In this document: one piece after another, positions 32,101 through 43,740 of the stretch
How the letters are laid out: every line of letters begins with the position of its first letter
Position numbering within the stretch: the first letter of the stretch is position 1
NCBI RefSeq assembly: GCF_000247815.1
Contig: NC_021675.1
Location: 66,545,040-66,609,039 of the forward strand
Source of the DNA: Ficedula albicollis
Lineage: Eukaryota; Chordata; Aves; Passeriformes; Muscicapidae
Length of the DNA stretch: 64,000 nucleotides
Direction of reading: 5' to 3'
The notes under the pieces: generated by a model
Told to the model about the DNA's origin: nothing
The model's database searches: none
What the model saw: only the letters and a program-made list of their open reading frames with translations
Position numbers and translations under genes: made by a program

Positions 32101-35100
32101 AATATGCAGGTTGAGTGTTGTAAACCTCCCTTGCTGTTTTTTTGTTTTCCTGTTGGAAATAGGAACAGCATGTCCCAGACTGAGCACCTCAGGCCTTGCC
32201 TCTGTGCTTGCTTTCTTTTGATACAAATCTGTGCTGCCACTCAAAGACCTAAAAATGGAAAGCCTGCCTAAAAGCTAATTTGGAAAAATAGACTCGACCT
32301 CAGCAAGATGAAGTACTCTGTCATGTGGGTGCAAATATTGGCAGGGAGAGGATGGAGGCTCTTTTGATGCAATAGAGATTAATACCTCATTGATGGCACT
32401 GTGGACTAGTCTTACTGTTTATTTATAATAATTTTTTGGCCTTCATCTGCTTATTAGTCTATAGTTGTTAACTTCATGCTCTTGTTTTTGTAGCTGGAAT
32501 TGAACTTTGCTGCCATAATGCCCTGTTTAAACTGTGCACTGATCATAAAAATACAATTAAACCCCTGCCCCCCAAAACTTACAAAACCACCCCAAAACCC
32601 ACTCCACACCCATGGTTAGTGAGTGTGTTCTTCACTCCTTCCTGGTGGAGATTCAGGAAAATCTGAAACTGCTTGAAACTGGGGACAGTAGGGCTTGTTC
32701 TTAGTTCAAAGGCTCCATTTTTCACTGTTTCCTAGTGAAAGGTTACTGTGTTTTTACAAAGCCTCGCCAGTGAAGTCAGACTCCTGATACTTCCACCACA
32801 ACAAATTGAAAGTGGATACTTGCTCATTAATGCTACATCCTAATGCAGAAGGCTGACTTGGTTTGAAAGCCTTCCCAATACAGTAAGAATGCTTAATTTT
32901 CTCATTTTAGTATTGATTGAAAAGAAGCCTCACATACCCTATTTTTTTTTAAGGAACACAGGCTTCCTCACTTCCTTGCTAAAAAGTGAAAAGCTTTTTG
33001 CTTAATAGGGCCCCCACAGTGAAAATAGCTGAACTAATTAACACTAATGAGAAACAGATGTACTGGAGAACATTGAAACTTGAGGTTCTTAAGAGAAAGA
33101 TTGGATTGATTTAGACCTGACTAAACAGAATTAGAGAAAAAAAGACCAGCACCAAAAAAAACTTCCAAAAAAAAAAAAAACGAAGAAAGGGATGGATAAA
33201 TTCTAAATAATAAAGAAAAACTTGTATAAAATGCTTTGAAAATTTTGGTTCATTTTAGAATTCTTTCATATTATTTAGCAGCCAAACATTAGTGTTGTCA
33301 TGGTGAATGAGACACAGAAAATGAGAAATATTTTTATTGTCCAAGTTGAAAATAACACAGAAAGCAAAGTTTAAGCAGGGTAAAGTATGATATTTAAACT
33401 GATTTCCCTTCCCCCACTGTGAGATCTTGATAATCTCTGTCTTTGAGGTCCCATAGATGCAATTCTCCTCTCCAGGGCAACAGATCCACACACAAACATA
33501 GTGGCTTGAACAACATGTTTGGTGAATGAGGATGTTGGGAAATGTTCTTGGTCAAACTTCTTGACATGCAGCTGAAGAACTGTCAGTAATTGTTAAGATT
33601 CAGAGTGCTGTTAATTGAAATACAATAGACTTGAGCTATTTCTGCCTTATATTGTGCCTAATTTAGTCTTGCCTTTCAGCCAGGGAATGTTGAATTTTGC
33701 AGTGCTTAACCTTTACATCAGCACCAGAATTAGCATCGTCCACATTTCATGCACCCTGTGCAGCTCCATTACTTGTGAAGGGCCTTGCCATTTTCTGTGC
33801 TCTGTAGAGGCTCTCAGAAGTTCAGGGAACAGTCACACTTTCCTTGAAATAGATGGTAGATAATAGATAATTGCAATGATTTCATGTGGTGTGGGCTGAC
33901 ACTTAATTACTCCCGTGTCACGTCCCATTGTACCTCCTCTCTTGCAGGTGGGCGGTATCCAACAGAGAGATGCTCATGGCACAGAACAGTTCATTGGAAT
34001 TTAAACTGCACAATGTTTAAGAATTCTTTCATATTATTTAGGACCCAAACATTAGTGTTGTCATGGTGAATGAGACACAGAAAATGAGAAATATTTTTAT
34101 TGTCCAAGTTGAAAATAACACAGAAAGCAAAGTTTAAGCAGGGTAAAGTATGATATTTAAACTGATTTCCCTTCCCCCACTGTGAGATCTTGATAATCTC
34201 TGTCTTTGAGGTCCCATAGATGCAATTCTCCTCTCCAGGGCAACAGATCCACACACAAACATAGTGGCTTGAACAACATGTTTGGTGAATGAGGATGTTG
34301 GGAAATGTTCTTGGTCAAACTTCTTGACATGCAGCTGAAGAACTGTCAGTAATTGTTAAGATTCAGAGTGCTGTTAATTGAAATACAATAGACTTGAGCT
34401 ATTTCTGCCTTATATTGTGCCTAATTTAGTCTTGCCTTTCAGCCAGGGAATGTTGAATTTTGCAGTGCTTAACCTTTACATCAGCACCAGAATTAGCATC
34501 GTCCACATTTCATGCACCCTGTGCAGCTCCATTACTTGTGAAGGGCCTTGCCATTTTCTGTGCTCTGTAGAGGCTCTCAGAAGTTCAGGGAACAGTCACA
34601 CTTTCCTTGAAATAGATGGTAGATAATAGATAATTGCAATGATTTCATGTGGTGTGGGCTGACACTTAATTACTCCCGTGTCACGTCCCATTGTACCTCC
34701 TCTCTTGCAGGTGGGCGGTATCCAACAGAGAGATGCTCATGGCACAGAACAGTTCATTGGAATTTAAACTGCACAGATTATATTTCATTAGTTTATTGAT
34801 GGGTGGAACAGCAAATCAAAGAGAAGCACTTCAGTATGCAAAAAACTTCCAGCCATTTGCCCTAAATCATCAGAAAGGTAAGCTTTTGGTCACATTAAGG
34901 GGATTTAAAGCATTGGGATATGGCACCTTGTAGTAAAACATAAATTATGTTCCAAATATGTTTTGCTCCATGATTTTCCGTTTGTTAAAAGCTGCTTCTT
35001 TTTGGATTTACCATGTAAAAGAAAAATCCTTACAATTAAAATTACCTTATTTTTTCTTTTTTAAGAAGGCTTAAAAAGAATATCTAAATGTTTGCACATG

Positions 35101-38100
35101 TGCTTAAATTTAAGGCTTTTGACTCTTTAAATAAAATGTAGATTGCATCTAGAATAGGCCTGCTGCCAGAGTAAAGTGCTAAAAATGCAGAGGAATGTTC
35201 TTGGAATAGTCATCTGCTATTTTCTGCTGCGTGGGGTAATACAAAGAGAAATTAAACTTTTGAAAAATGGAGAACATGTGAGTTAAATGAACCATCTCAA
35301 GCTGAATCCAACAAAGCCTATTTTTTAGGGTACTTTGTGTGCCACAAAGCTTAAAAAACAAAAGTAAAACTGCTAGAAGCAAATTCCCAGGCAGCACACC
35401 CTGGCAACTCCCCAGCCAAAAAAGTAGCAGGAGTGGAGCTCTTCTGGCTGTCATGGCTGTAATTGATTTTTGTGGAGGTGAGGATGTTTTTCCATGTGAA
35501 AGCTCCAGCTGGAGACACAATGTTTGGTTTGTTGTACAAACTCTGGTGTTCCTGGTCTCTCCCAGATATCCAGGTTCTGATGGGCAGCCTGGTGTACCTG
35601 CGGCAAGGCATCGAGAACTCCCCGTACGTTCACCTGCTGGATGCAAACCAGTGGGCTGACATCTGTGACATCTTCACAAGGGATGCCTGTGCTCTCCTGG
35701 GCCTCTCAGTTGAATCTCCTCTCAGTGTTAGGTATGCTGCTTTTCTCTTGCTTTTTTCAGACCTTATTTTGGTTCCTGTTTCTTGTTGAGGACAAAAGAA
35801 ATGACTTTTGAGTTGTCTCATCTAGCTTGCATTAAATACAGAGTATAGTTATAATTAACAAGATCTGGAGAGATTAAAAACCAGAGGTTCCTATGTGCTA
35901 GGCTTTACCCTGTACCACTGCAGCTCTAGAGGAAGCATTCCTGGATGAAATTTATCTTCTGTAGTTTAGACATAGCTGTGAAAGATGAGGATGGCAATCG
36001 GCCAGTTATTCCCACAACAAATGTGACAACTGTTCAGCTGAAAAATAACCCTGAAAATGTGGCCATGATTCCATCAGCATTTGATAATTTTGGTTTTTAA
36101 TCCACACATTACTGGTCTTCTTCTTAGAAGAATGCTTAACAGTTACGTTGCGGTTTCAGTTGCTAAAATTTCCAAATTGTCTGCTGAGTCTCTTTTGCAA
36201 AGAAGAGGCACTTTTAAGCTCAGTAGCTAATCTGGCAAAATGCAAATCTGTAGGAGGCTGTTGGAAATACAAAGAATACCCAACCTAATCTCCTTCTAGT
36301 TTCTTTGAAGATAAAACAGATTAGCTGCTATTTAGCCTTTGCATGTCAGTTCCCCCAGTACACTCCCCTGATGTTTTAATTTTAATTTAAAATGTTAAAT
36401 GGAAAATAAATTATATGTATCTTTCTAGGCTGGTTTTGGTACTTAGCAGAAGCTTCACTTCCTCTTTTTTTGGTTTGTTTGTTTTGGCTTTATTTTTTCT
36501 TCTTACTGTTTCCATTCACAATTGTTAGACTTCTGTGCTTGATTTAGAGCTCTCACATTGTCAAGCCTTCTACTTTTCCTGTTTGTACCTCAGTCACAAA
36601 ATACAACAGAAACAACAAAGGGAGCACTTCAGACAATAAACTTTTAAGTTCTATTTGGAGTGTTTTATAGGTATTTAGAGCTTAAATCTCTGGGTTTTGG
36701 CTTTCATCTTCTCTTGTTTCATTCAAATAAATAGCAGTCCCTTAGATTTTCATTGCTCATGCACTGATGCTGCAATGCAGTTTTCAGATCAAATGGCCAA
36801 GAGATTTTTGGTGAAGTGGAAAATCCCTTTTACTGATGTTTGGTCTGGTTGGGCATTTGCTCTGCTCCTGTTGAGGAATTGATTGTGCTGAAATGTGTTT
36901 ACTATAAGGTAAAGTGTAACGTGGTATTGATGCTTTTGTCATAAAAAAGACTGTTCTAAACTGGTGTGACCTTGGGAGTGCTGCAGATCCTTTAGGAATT
37001 AAACAAGCTTGAAGTGAAATTCCTGCTGTAAAATATTTTGCTTTCTGGAACATGAGTAGCAGGCACTTTTTTAATGCTGATTGGCTTCTGCAATATTTAT
37101 CTAATCCTGTACAGGCCTCATGGCCTGAGTTATTATGTGGGGACAGTGGAAAAACTCTTGTGTTGTGGAGGTTGTGGATAGGGGTCTTGAAGGACTACAA
37201 GAATTTGAATTTACTATTTACTTGGGTTTTTCATTCTGAAAGGGCTCTTCAGAGATGTTTTCACACAAATACTATTTGTTAGACTTTTCACAGGGTTAAC
37301 TCAGGGCTGAATTAACAAAAAAGCAAAGTGTAAGGGTTAAAATGGCCAGCTGGAGGTGAGAGATAATATATAGATATATATATATTTAGCTTAGGCAAGG
37401 GATCCACAGGTTTCACATAGAGAAAAGGCATGACTTATGTAGACAAGACTTGCACAAATAGTAAAATAATCTGCCAAACAAACAGAGCAGACTGGTAGCA
37501 AGTTCAAATCCTGTTTCTGTTGCTGGTGATTTCCAGTACTGTCATTAGACTTAAATCCATCAAATCATCTGTTAATTTGTGAAAACTGTGTCATACTTTC
37601 CTTTGTAAAATACTGAAATATTTCCAAATAATGTGCTAAGTTCTGCTAGTGGGTAAATCCCAGAGGAGGCTGAACTGTTTGTTGGGACAGAGACTTTGGG
37701 CAGTTTTTACTGCTGTTCTTGTCACAGGCCCTGGTTTCCTTCTTTTCCTTACCTTCCTGCTTTTTCTGCCATTCTTTTCTTGGTTTAAGGTGAAGGTGGA
37801 AAGACACGTTTCTTTACATGATAATTACGTGTAATTAAAGGATTATGGGTTGTGTGTTCTTGTGGATTACTTAGGTTGCACGTACTCCACCATAGCTGAG
37901 AGCAACCTCCTGTATAAGCTAAAGTGATATCTTCCTCCTGTACAGCTCAAAATCAAAGTAGGTAGTAGAAGAAATCAATTAATTATGAATCTCAGAGGAG
38001 GGATTAACTGTTGTTTTCTGTCTAAAATGTGGTACCGGAGGGCCTCAGCCTAAAATACATGGATAACTGATAACCTGCCCCAAAACTCTTGCTTGTCTGT

Positions 38101-41100
38101 CTTCTAAGGTCCCTTCAAGTATAATAAAATGTAAATGAAAAAATACAAAAACCTTGTGTCCTAGTTAACCTTTAAAACAGAAATGTGAAAAATGTTGGTT
38201 TCCTGAGATGCACCTTATATTAACATGTCCTTTTTCTGCAGTTTTTCAGCAGGATGTGTAGCACTACCAGCTCTAATCAATATCAAGGCAGTTATTGAGC
38301 AGAGGCAGTGCACAGGGGTTTGGAACCAGAAGGATGAACTCCCGGTGAGTGGGTGCTGAGCTACCCCTGGGGCAGATTTCTAATATCAAATGCTGTTTTC
38401 AGGTTTCTTTTGTGCTGTATGTTAGGGGATATTTTACATGGCCACCGCCTCCAGCAGCTCTGGAGCTTGGGGTTCTCTGCTGCATAGGGCCCTGGGGCTC
38501 ACAGACAGCCCCACACACCCAGACACTGACCCAACCACCACACAGGCTGCCCCAGACACAGCACTGCCCTCAGCAGCTCCCACACAGGACTCGCCTAAAA
38601 CACTAGTACAGACAGCCAAAATCCCTTCCTTCTCCTTGGCTTGAAATGATTGACATTCACCAGTGAAGGCAGTGGTGAATCACCCAGATTCACAGGCAAA
38701 CAGGTGCTTGTGGATCCTCAATTCAGCATGGCCCTCCTAGCCCCTTTTACACCCTTTTCCAGCTGTTCCATAGCAGTGTCCTTCCTCCTGCAGTTTATAC
38801 AATTCTACTGATCCCCTTTCCTCAGAGACCATCAGGCTTAGATTTGTGTCTGTTGCAAAGTCCAGGTTTGGTTGCAGTTTCTTGATGATCTGTCAAGGTC
38901 GTTTCTTGTTATTATCTTCATTATTTTTGTCTATCAGGTTTTGCTTGTTGCTCCCCCTTTCATTTGTTATTCCCTTTTGTATTGAAAAGGTCTTTGATAA
39001 ATGACCTTAAAGAAACTGATGCTCTCACTTCCCACTTACCCAGAGATGTCTCTATATAACTGGAAAGAAAAGGGATTCCACAGAGAAACATTAACTTCCC
39101 CTAGCTAGGCTTGAGTTCAGTCCAGGGCTTGCTTTGCAGTGGCTCTTTATCAGGCAGACAGGAGATGAAAGAATTAGTGCTGCATCTGGGGACATGGGAA
39201 TTGGGACCCCCAGTGCATTATGCTTCCAGCACATCTCATTTATATCAGTTGAAATGAAGTTCAGTTGTTATGAAACCCCAGTTTCCCTTTATAGCTCTCA
39301 CCAAGCGTGTGCAGCTCTCCAGTGACCTGCTCCTGATTTGGAAAGGAAACTTATTTAGTGCAAACTGGGGGTGAACTGAGTTGGCCTCTTTGACTGCAGC
39401 TGGAAGAGATTCATTTATAGAGTAGAGATGAGTGCTGAGTTTTCTCCCAGCTGTGTTTTCTGTAGTGCTGAGAGTGTAACCTCAGAGTATGACAGATTCC
39501 TGCTTTGCTGTCCAGCCAGGAATGAATAGCTAGGGAGCATTTGGAAAAAGATTGCTGTCTGAGGCAAATTGGTTAATAATACACGTGTGTCTCCTTGCAT
39601 TTTCTAAACTAAAGGGTCTCTAGTGTGCTCTACTAAGGCAGTATGGGGGTGGGAAGCCTTATATTCATTGTGCAAAGACAGATTAAATAGCATGAAAAGG
39701 TCACATTGTCAGGTTTGGGTGAAGGTTAAACCTTTGGAACAGAGGACTGGTCAGAGCAGGTGCTTTAGGTACACACGGTGTGATTTTTGTAGTTGTCAGT
39801 TAATTACTGAAGTCACAAACCTGTTATTCTCTGTTACATGTCCCTTTCTGAAATAATTTTTGTCCTCATGGCAAGAGTTGTGCTGCACAAGTATCTTCTG
39901 TGTCGGTACTGAAAATTAGTGATTGTGGTATACTTTATTATTCACATGACACGTAGCTGTTGGCAGAGCCTTTCAAGAAGCTGTAAAACATGAATATAGT
40001 CAATGCACAGGTTTTTTTCTTTTTTAATTTCCCCGTAAAATGAAATCTATAAACTACTTTTTATTTCCAGCCAGTGATTTCCAGAAAATGTTGTTGGGTC
40101 ACCAGCACAGTTTTCTTGCCAGGGCATAGATCTGCAACAAAATTTGCACTTGTACCTTGGAAGAATTGTGCTGTTTTGTTGTTATGCCCCATCCCCAACA
40201 TAAATCACTATTTTAAAATGACAGTTAAGTATTTTTGGCTGGGAAATTGTCAGGCATCCACACAATGGATTTTATTGCTTTTCACAGCTGAACTTTATGA
40301 AATCTTTTAAGTAAGGGCCATGACCTAAGGGGATAATTATCTGGAAATGTAATTTCCCAAGATAAATTTTGGTGTTACTTTCTTCCACAGATTGAAGTGG
40401 ACCTCGGTAAAAAGTGCTGGTATCATTCAATATTTGCCTGTCCCATTCTTCGTCAGCAAACAACAGATAATAATCCACCTATGAAATTAGTCTGTGGTCA
40501 TATTATATCCAGAGATGCTTTGAATAAAATGTTTAATGGCAGCAAGTAAGTACCATTCTTTTATTTCAAAAAACATACAGACTAGGACACATCTTTAGAA
40601 TGGTGTTATTTTGGGAAAACTGAGGCCATAATTATGTGATAGGTGGAAGCTTTTTAATCTTGGAGAATGGCTTGAAAACTGGATAAGCTGGGTTGATGCT
40701 CTGGAGAAAAGCATAATAAACCCTCTGATGTTGTTGGAAGTGAGCTTGCTTGAAGGAATGCAGTGAGCAGAGTAATTTTTCATGTTGTAACCACCATTGT
40801 GTTGTCTTAAATTCAAACTGGAAGGCTTTACACACACAGTTTTTCCTTGGGAGCAAGGTTAGTAATGCATGAAAAATCTCTTTAAAAACAAAATAAAACC
40901 TCTGGGGGAAATATGGCTTAGTAATTGAGCAAGGAGAAGAATTATAACTGTGGAAATACTCCTCTTAGATATCTGTGGGGTGCTTCAGGCTTTTGGGAAG
41001 CAGGAAATGGAAGGGAGAAATCTATACAGATTTTCTTGAGGAAGAACAGTGGTTATTTGCATTGAATATATACAGCTTCTGTAGAGGCTGTCAGCTTAAT

Positions 41101-42082
41101 TTAGAGCTGTAAGTCATTCTGGGAAATCCAGTGTGAAAATAAGTGAGGCTATGAATGGAAATGTCAAGTGATGTTTGCATTCTGTTCCCTGTTAGAAAAG
41201 CCTTAAGGGATGCCTTTGTGGGTGACTTTAGCCATTTTAAGCAGTAAACTTGGTGCTACATCATTCCTGTCCCTGATCACTCATTCCTGGTGCTTTCATT
41301 GATCAGTTTTACTGACAGCACAGCTGTCAGTATTAACTCTGGAGGGGTGGATGGGGGAAGAAGGTGAAATGCTCAAACATATAAGATGGGGGCAAAATGG
41401 GTCAATGCTTCTAAAAAGAATCGATTTCTTCAAAAAGAAGAAATATTGTAGGTAGGTGGGATTGTATGAGTGGAGACCAGGCTGACCTTTCAGTCATAGC
41501 CTGCAGGAGCTGATCTAAGTGGATTGGAAAATCAGAGTATTTTGGGAATCAGACACTAAAATGAGCTGGATATTGAGGAAACCACAGTGAAAGCTACCAG
41601 CTGATTTAACAATACTGCAAGGCCAGGCTGGATGGGCCTCCAGGCAACCTGGTCTAGTGGAAAATGTCCCTGCTCATGGCAGTAGGGTTGGAATGAGATG
41701 GTTCTTAAGGTCCCTTCCAACCCAAACCATTCTGTGATTCTAAAATGCAACAAGCAAATCCAGAAGTAGAAATAATAACTACAGAGAAATTGCTCTTTAT
41801 GATAATCTAATAATTCAGGGGCTTGTGGGTGAAAGGTGAGACTAGAAGGAAAAGCATGGTAAGTTCTCTCTGAGTTAAAGGTGACTTTTAATGGTGCCCA
41901 GTAAAGTGTTGGGGCTTCAAGAGTGCAGTTGTTTCCTGCTAGAGGGGGAAAACTCAACACCTCTAATGCTCTGTTGTCACACATTGCCCCAATTCTAACA
42001 CGTTGTCTTTGTCCCCAGATTAAAATGCCCCTATTGTCCAATGGAACAGAGCCCTGGAGATGCCAAACAGATATTTTTCTGA
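17015..42082 (+). CDS. RMND5A: RMND5A, RING-Gid subunit of the CTLH/GID E3 ubiquitin ligase (complete, 9 coding exons)
   Basis: Coding exons: 17015-17156, 21979-22121, 28873-29007, 29175-29275, 34711-34877, 35566-35731, 38242-38344, 40391-40545 and 42019-42082. They sum to 1176 nt, giving 391 aa plus stop, the length of human RMND5A. All introns are gt-ag and every junction keeps phase. The protein is the catalytic partner of MAEA in the CTLH/GID complex (nucleus and cytoplasm). Visible domains: N-terminal helical region (1-95); LisH around 114-146 ([18 protein letters not shown]); CTLH around 153-210; CRA-like region to about 320; RING-Gid C336-C377 with C336, C354, H356, C374 and C377 in place. 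The start is the first Met, in context cgcgATGG. The gene is divergent from RNF103 and convergent with CD8A. The one oddity is a duplicated partial exon 5 in intron 4. I recognise the protein with high certainty. Confidence 0.98.
17425..17665 (+). mobile_element. CR1 LINE 3'-end copy in RMND5A intron 1
   Basis: A typical CR1 tail: aggttggatgtcagaaaaag, then ggaacaggctccccagggaa, then ccggactcgatggttctgg and the pre-terminal tttccaactcagcatattcc block. It is in the same orientation as RMND5A and 5'-truncated. Confidence 0.9.
17884..18423 (+). repeat. Nested tandem duplication (~233-bp unit plus ~96-bp third copy)
   Basis: The unit beginning tttgtctctcttttcctg recurs 233 bp later (near 18,121). 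The final ~96 bp of the unit (gtgtcacagctgatg through gtgccgtgtttatgg) is repeated a third time at 18,326-18,422. Copies differ by only a few bases. Parallel open frames in the translations arise from this repeat. Confidence 0.92.
21979..22121 (+). CDS. RMND5A: RMND5A coding exon 2
   Basis: 143 nt, acceptor tgtctag|atcaag and donor aag|gtattt. It encodes residues 48-95, including [20 protein letters not shown], which is essentially invariant among vertebrates. The split first codon becomes Asn with the last base of exon 1. Confidence 0.97.
22525..22655 (+). mobile_element. CR1 LINE 3'-end fragment
   Basis: Contains ctgccccatctctggaagtg, a catggcagggggttggaaca block, and the terminal aaaacattctgtaagattct. 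All are CR1 3' hallmarks, in plus orientation within RMND5A intron 2. Confidence 0.85.
23984..24255 (+). repeat. Two adjacent direct duplications (74-bp and 63-bp periods)
   Basis: The first pair (23,984 and 24,058) repeats cgtgtaacaaaggatgttgt through gtgtccttggt. Immediately after, 24,131 and 24,194 repeat ggaattttttttactag through tttaaaacatac. Each pair differs at one or two positions. Confidence 0.92.
25473..25881 (+). repeat. 192-bp direct duplication
   Basis: Copies at 25,473-25,664 and 25,690-25,881 (offset 217), both running from ggtagttccttccattt to gaatggggctaca. They differ at two positions by eye (cccc/tccc, ccagc/ccaac). Confidence 0.93.
26059..26316 (+). repeat. Three-copy direct repeat (~100/56/100 bp)
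   Basis: The block gttatcagtaacatggaggg through cagcagttatttgtaatgg occurs at about 26,059 and 26,217. A shortened middle copy at about 26,160 carries a small ggtt insertion and stops at atcttgtg. Confidence 0.92.
27467..27549 (+). repeat. Short direct duplication (~35 bp)
   Basis: The block ctccaccgtctcagaaagat ... ggaaaactcagttt is present twice, 48 bp apart, separated by a short AT-rich spacer. Confidence 0.85.
28873..29007 (+). CDS. RMND5A: RMND5A coding exon 3 (LisH)
   Basis: 135 nt in phase 0-0, residues 96-140. Acceptor tttcag|aatttt, donor cag|gtaaca. It encodes most of the LisH dimerisation motif ([20 protein letters not shown]). Confidence 0.97.
29175..29275 (+). CDS. RMND5A: RMND5A coding exon 4
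   Basis: 101 nt after a T-rich polypyrimidine tract, acceptor ttttcag|gaatct, donor ctaga|gtgagt. It encodes residues 141-173 and the first two bases of Glu174, the start of the CTLH region ([18 protein letters not shown]). Intron 3 is only 167 nt. Confidence 0.97.
31290..31418 (+). repeat. Direct duplication (~60 bp)
   Basis: The segment gaagggagttg ... tcaggttaatgacttttcaa ... ccctgctgaggtgatgg occurs twice, the second time with an extra ttg. Confidence 0.9.
33257..34775 (+). repeat. RMND5A: 756-bp tandem duplication covering the end of RMND5A intron 4 and part of exon 5
   Basis: Copy 1 is 33,257-34,012 and copy 2 is 34,020-34,775 (offset 763), separated by 7 bp. The copies are near-identical; clear differences are agcagcc versus aggaccc just after the start. 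The right boundary falls inside exon 5, so copy 1 carries the exon 5 acceptor and its first 65 nt without a donor. Confidence 0.97.
33948..34012 (+). pseudogene. Partial duplicate of RMND5A exon 5 (no donor)
   Basis: It is identical to the first 65 nt of exon 5 and has the same acceptor (cttgcag|gtgggc). It encodes [20 protein letters not shown] and two further shared codons. After the duplication break the frame meets a stop within a few codons (aatgtttaag). There is no gt donor at the matching place. If spliced in, it would end translation unless a cryptic donor is used. Confidence 0.93.
34711..34877 (+). CDS. RMND5A: RMND5A coding exon 5
   Basis: 167 nt, acceptor cttgcag|gtgggc, donor aaag|gtaagc, residues 174-229. 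Its first 65 nt and the preceding intron are duplicated 763 bp upstream. This copy is the complete one with the genuine donor. Confidence 0.97.
35566..35731 (+). CDS. RMND5A: RMND5A coding exon 6
   Basis: 166 nt, acceptor cccag|atatcc, donor ttag|gtatgc. It encodes residues 230-284, including [18 protein letters not shown] and the [14 protein letters not shown] block of the CRA-like region. Confidence 0.97.
38242..38344 (+). CDS. RMND5A: RMND5A coding exon 7
   Basis: 103 nt, acceptor ttctgcag|tttttc, donor ccg|gtgagt, residues 285-319 ([20 protein letters not shown] and onward). It ends on a codon boundary. Confidence 0.97.
40391..40545 (+). CDS. RMND5A: RMND5A coding exon 8 (RING-Gid, first half)
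   Basis: 155 nt, acceptor tccacag|attgaa, donor gcaa|gtaagt, residues 320-370 plus two bases. It contains Cys336, Cys354 and His356 of the degenerate RING (CPILRQQT, then [16 protein letters not shown]). Confidence 0.97.
41585..41745 (+). mobile_element. CR1 LINE 3'-end fragment in RMND5A intron 8
   Basis: Contains aaggccaggctggatgggcc, the caacctggtctagtggaaa block, the ccctgctcatggcagtaggg block, and the terminal cccaaaccattctgtgattct. A well-preserved CR1 tail in plus orientation. Confidence 0.93.
42019..42082 (+). CDS. RMND5A: RMND5A coding exon 9 (RING-Gid end, stop)
   Basis: 64 coding nt, acceptor ccccag|attaaa. It encodes [20 protein letters not shown] followed by TGA at 42080-42082. 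It supplies the final RING cysteines C374 and C377. Confidence 0.97.
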
Positions 42083-43740
42083 AGAAAAGTTTCATTATGC
42101 AGTTTGTAAGTGACACTCTGGATTTCAGGTGCATTTCAGGAGAATTAAAACACTCTTGTTCCCTTTTATGCAGCAGACTGAGGACTCCTATGTTTGTATA
42201 AGCTAATGCTACAGAAACTTTGCCAACATTTAGTATATACATACCAAGTGGAAATGCTACAGAAATACTATTACCATAGGGCTTTACTATACTCTTGGTC
42301 TCCATACCTGATCAAGTTACTACACCAGCAGTTGTCATTCAATGCAGGTTTTTGTACTTAATTATATGGTGACTTTTTACTTTTTAAAAGCAGAAATTGA
42401 TCACCCCCATTTGTTTAATATTCTTCCTGCTATTATTCTATCATTTTATTGATAACTGTCATCTTAGAGAATGTTTGTGGACAAAGTTTTATTTCCTGTA
42501 ATGTGTACATAATTAAAGGTAAATACTTCAGAAACAAAAGTTTGATAAATTGAATAGTCGTTATAAAACTAATTTGTATTTTTTTCGCTGAAAATGCTGT
42601 GATATATTCTGAGTTTTTCTTTCAAACATTTTTTCAACTTTTACATAGAATTCAAAGTAAATGTGCATATATATAAAGTATATAAAATATATAGCCCCAA
42701 GGGGCTACCTGTTGAAATCCATCACTAATTTATAAGGGTGATGTGTGGCTAAACTACTACTGGGGCAGAGAGGGAATAGGAAATCCTGTTCCTCTGGATT
42801 CACGATGGAGAAGTGTTTGTGTAAGAGAACATTCAATAAATTCTGAAGTGGAAATGCTTTTAGTCGATGACATTTGCTCTCTGGCCTTTGTAGTCATGTT
42901 CTTTGAACTTTGTATTCAGGATTAGGCTATAAATGTCATGTTGCTGTATAGTTTAATAGTCATTATAGTGTGCTATTTATAAACAGTTATCAAAACCAAA
43001 TAAATTGTAGAAGTATTCATTGTTAAATGGGGGGAAAAGCATGTTCTGATGCAATCTACTGATCATGACTGCACTTGGCAGCACTGGGCCCTACATCATA
43101 TATTAGGAGGTAGCAAGTTTTCTGTAGCTTGAGAACACTTTGCTTCTAGCCTTGTTTTTGTAGTAGAATATTACTGCCATTGCCACTTTCTCTGCTAAAT
43201 TTGTCATATTGTTGACTAGGTAAATTTGTACTCATAAAGGAGACGTAGATCACGGCAGTTAAATCTTTTTTAGTGTGCATATATTTGTATTTATTGCACT
43301 GTCCTATAGTAGGGCAAGCGGCCATAAGGCATGCAAAGCTACATGTAAAATTATATTTCTGTATTGTGTAGTTAAAAAAACAACCAACCAACCCCAAGCT
43401 TGTCTGGTTGAACACTGACACACTGGTTGAATGCACTAGCACAATGCACTACAGAGAAGACCGTCTTTGGGAAATCTACACCTTTTGAATTTGTCTGTCA
43501 CCTGGCTGGAGAGACTGAGCCGGACTCTTATGGGATCAGTGACAATGGACAAACCTACAGAGACATTATAAATGAGGAGCGAGTCAAGGCACACAAATTT
43601 TAAACTTCAGATGTGTTTGATACATGTGAAAAAATACAGGTGTGTGATTTTCTGCAAAACTTAACATTGTATTCACACTGAGTTCCAAACAGCCGCGTTA
43701 CCAAGTGGTAAAATCAACAATAAACGGGTGAGGATATTAT
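42083..43740 (+). other. RMND5A: RMND5A 3' UTR (probable), with AATAAA signals
   Basis: AT-rich, non-coding sequence follows the stop. Candidate poly(A) signals AATAAA lie at 42835-42840, 42999-43004 and 43719-43724. A TGTACATA octamer at 42504-42511 fits the Pumilio recognition consensus. The real 3' end cannot be chosen from sequence alone. Confidence 0.6.

Larger units (their letters stand above)
29276..34710 (+). other. RMND5A: RMND5A intron 4
   Basis: A 5.4-kb intron. Its 3' quarter is a 756-bp duplication that includes a partial exon 5 copy. A ~60-bp direct repeat is present near 31,290. No independent gene was recognised. Confidence 0.85.
34878..42018 (+). other. RMND5A: RMND5A introns 5-8
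   Basis: Four introns between exons 5 and 9, AT-rich, with only scattered short ORFs. Apart from the CR1 tail near 41,600 and short low-complexity patches (for example a ta-rich stretch near 37,370), I see nothing that needs its own entry. Confidence 0.8.

Noticed and set aside
33255..34626. Paired 78-87-codon frames repeated on both strands in RMND5A intron 4
   Set aside because: They are duplicated only because the 756-bp segment is duplicated. They have no coding character or recognisable homology.
41556..42305. 249-codon minus-strand frame over RMND5A exon 9
   Set aside because: It runs antisense through a CR1 tail and the conserved exon 9. It is best explained as a chance open frame.
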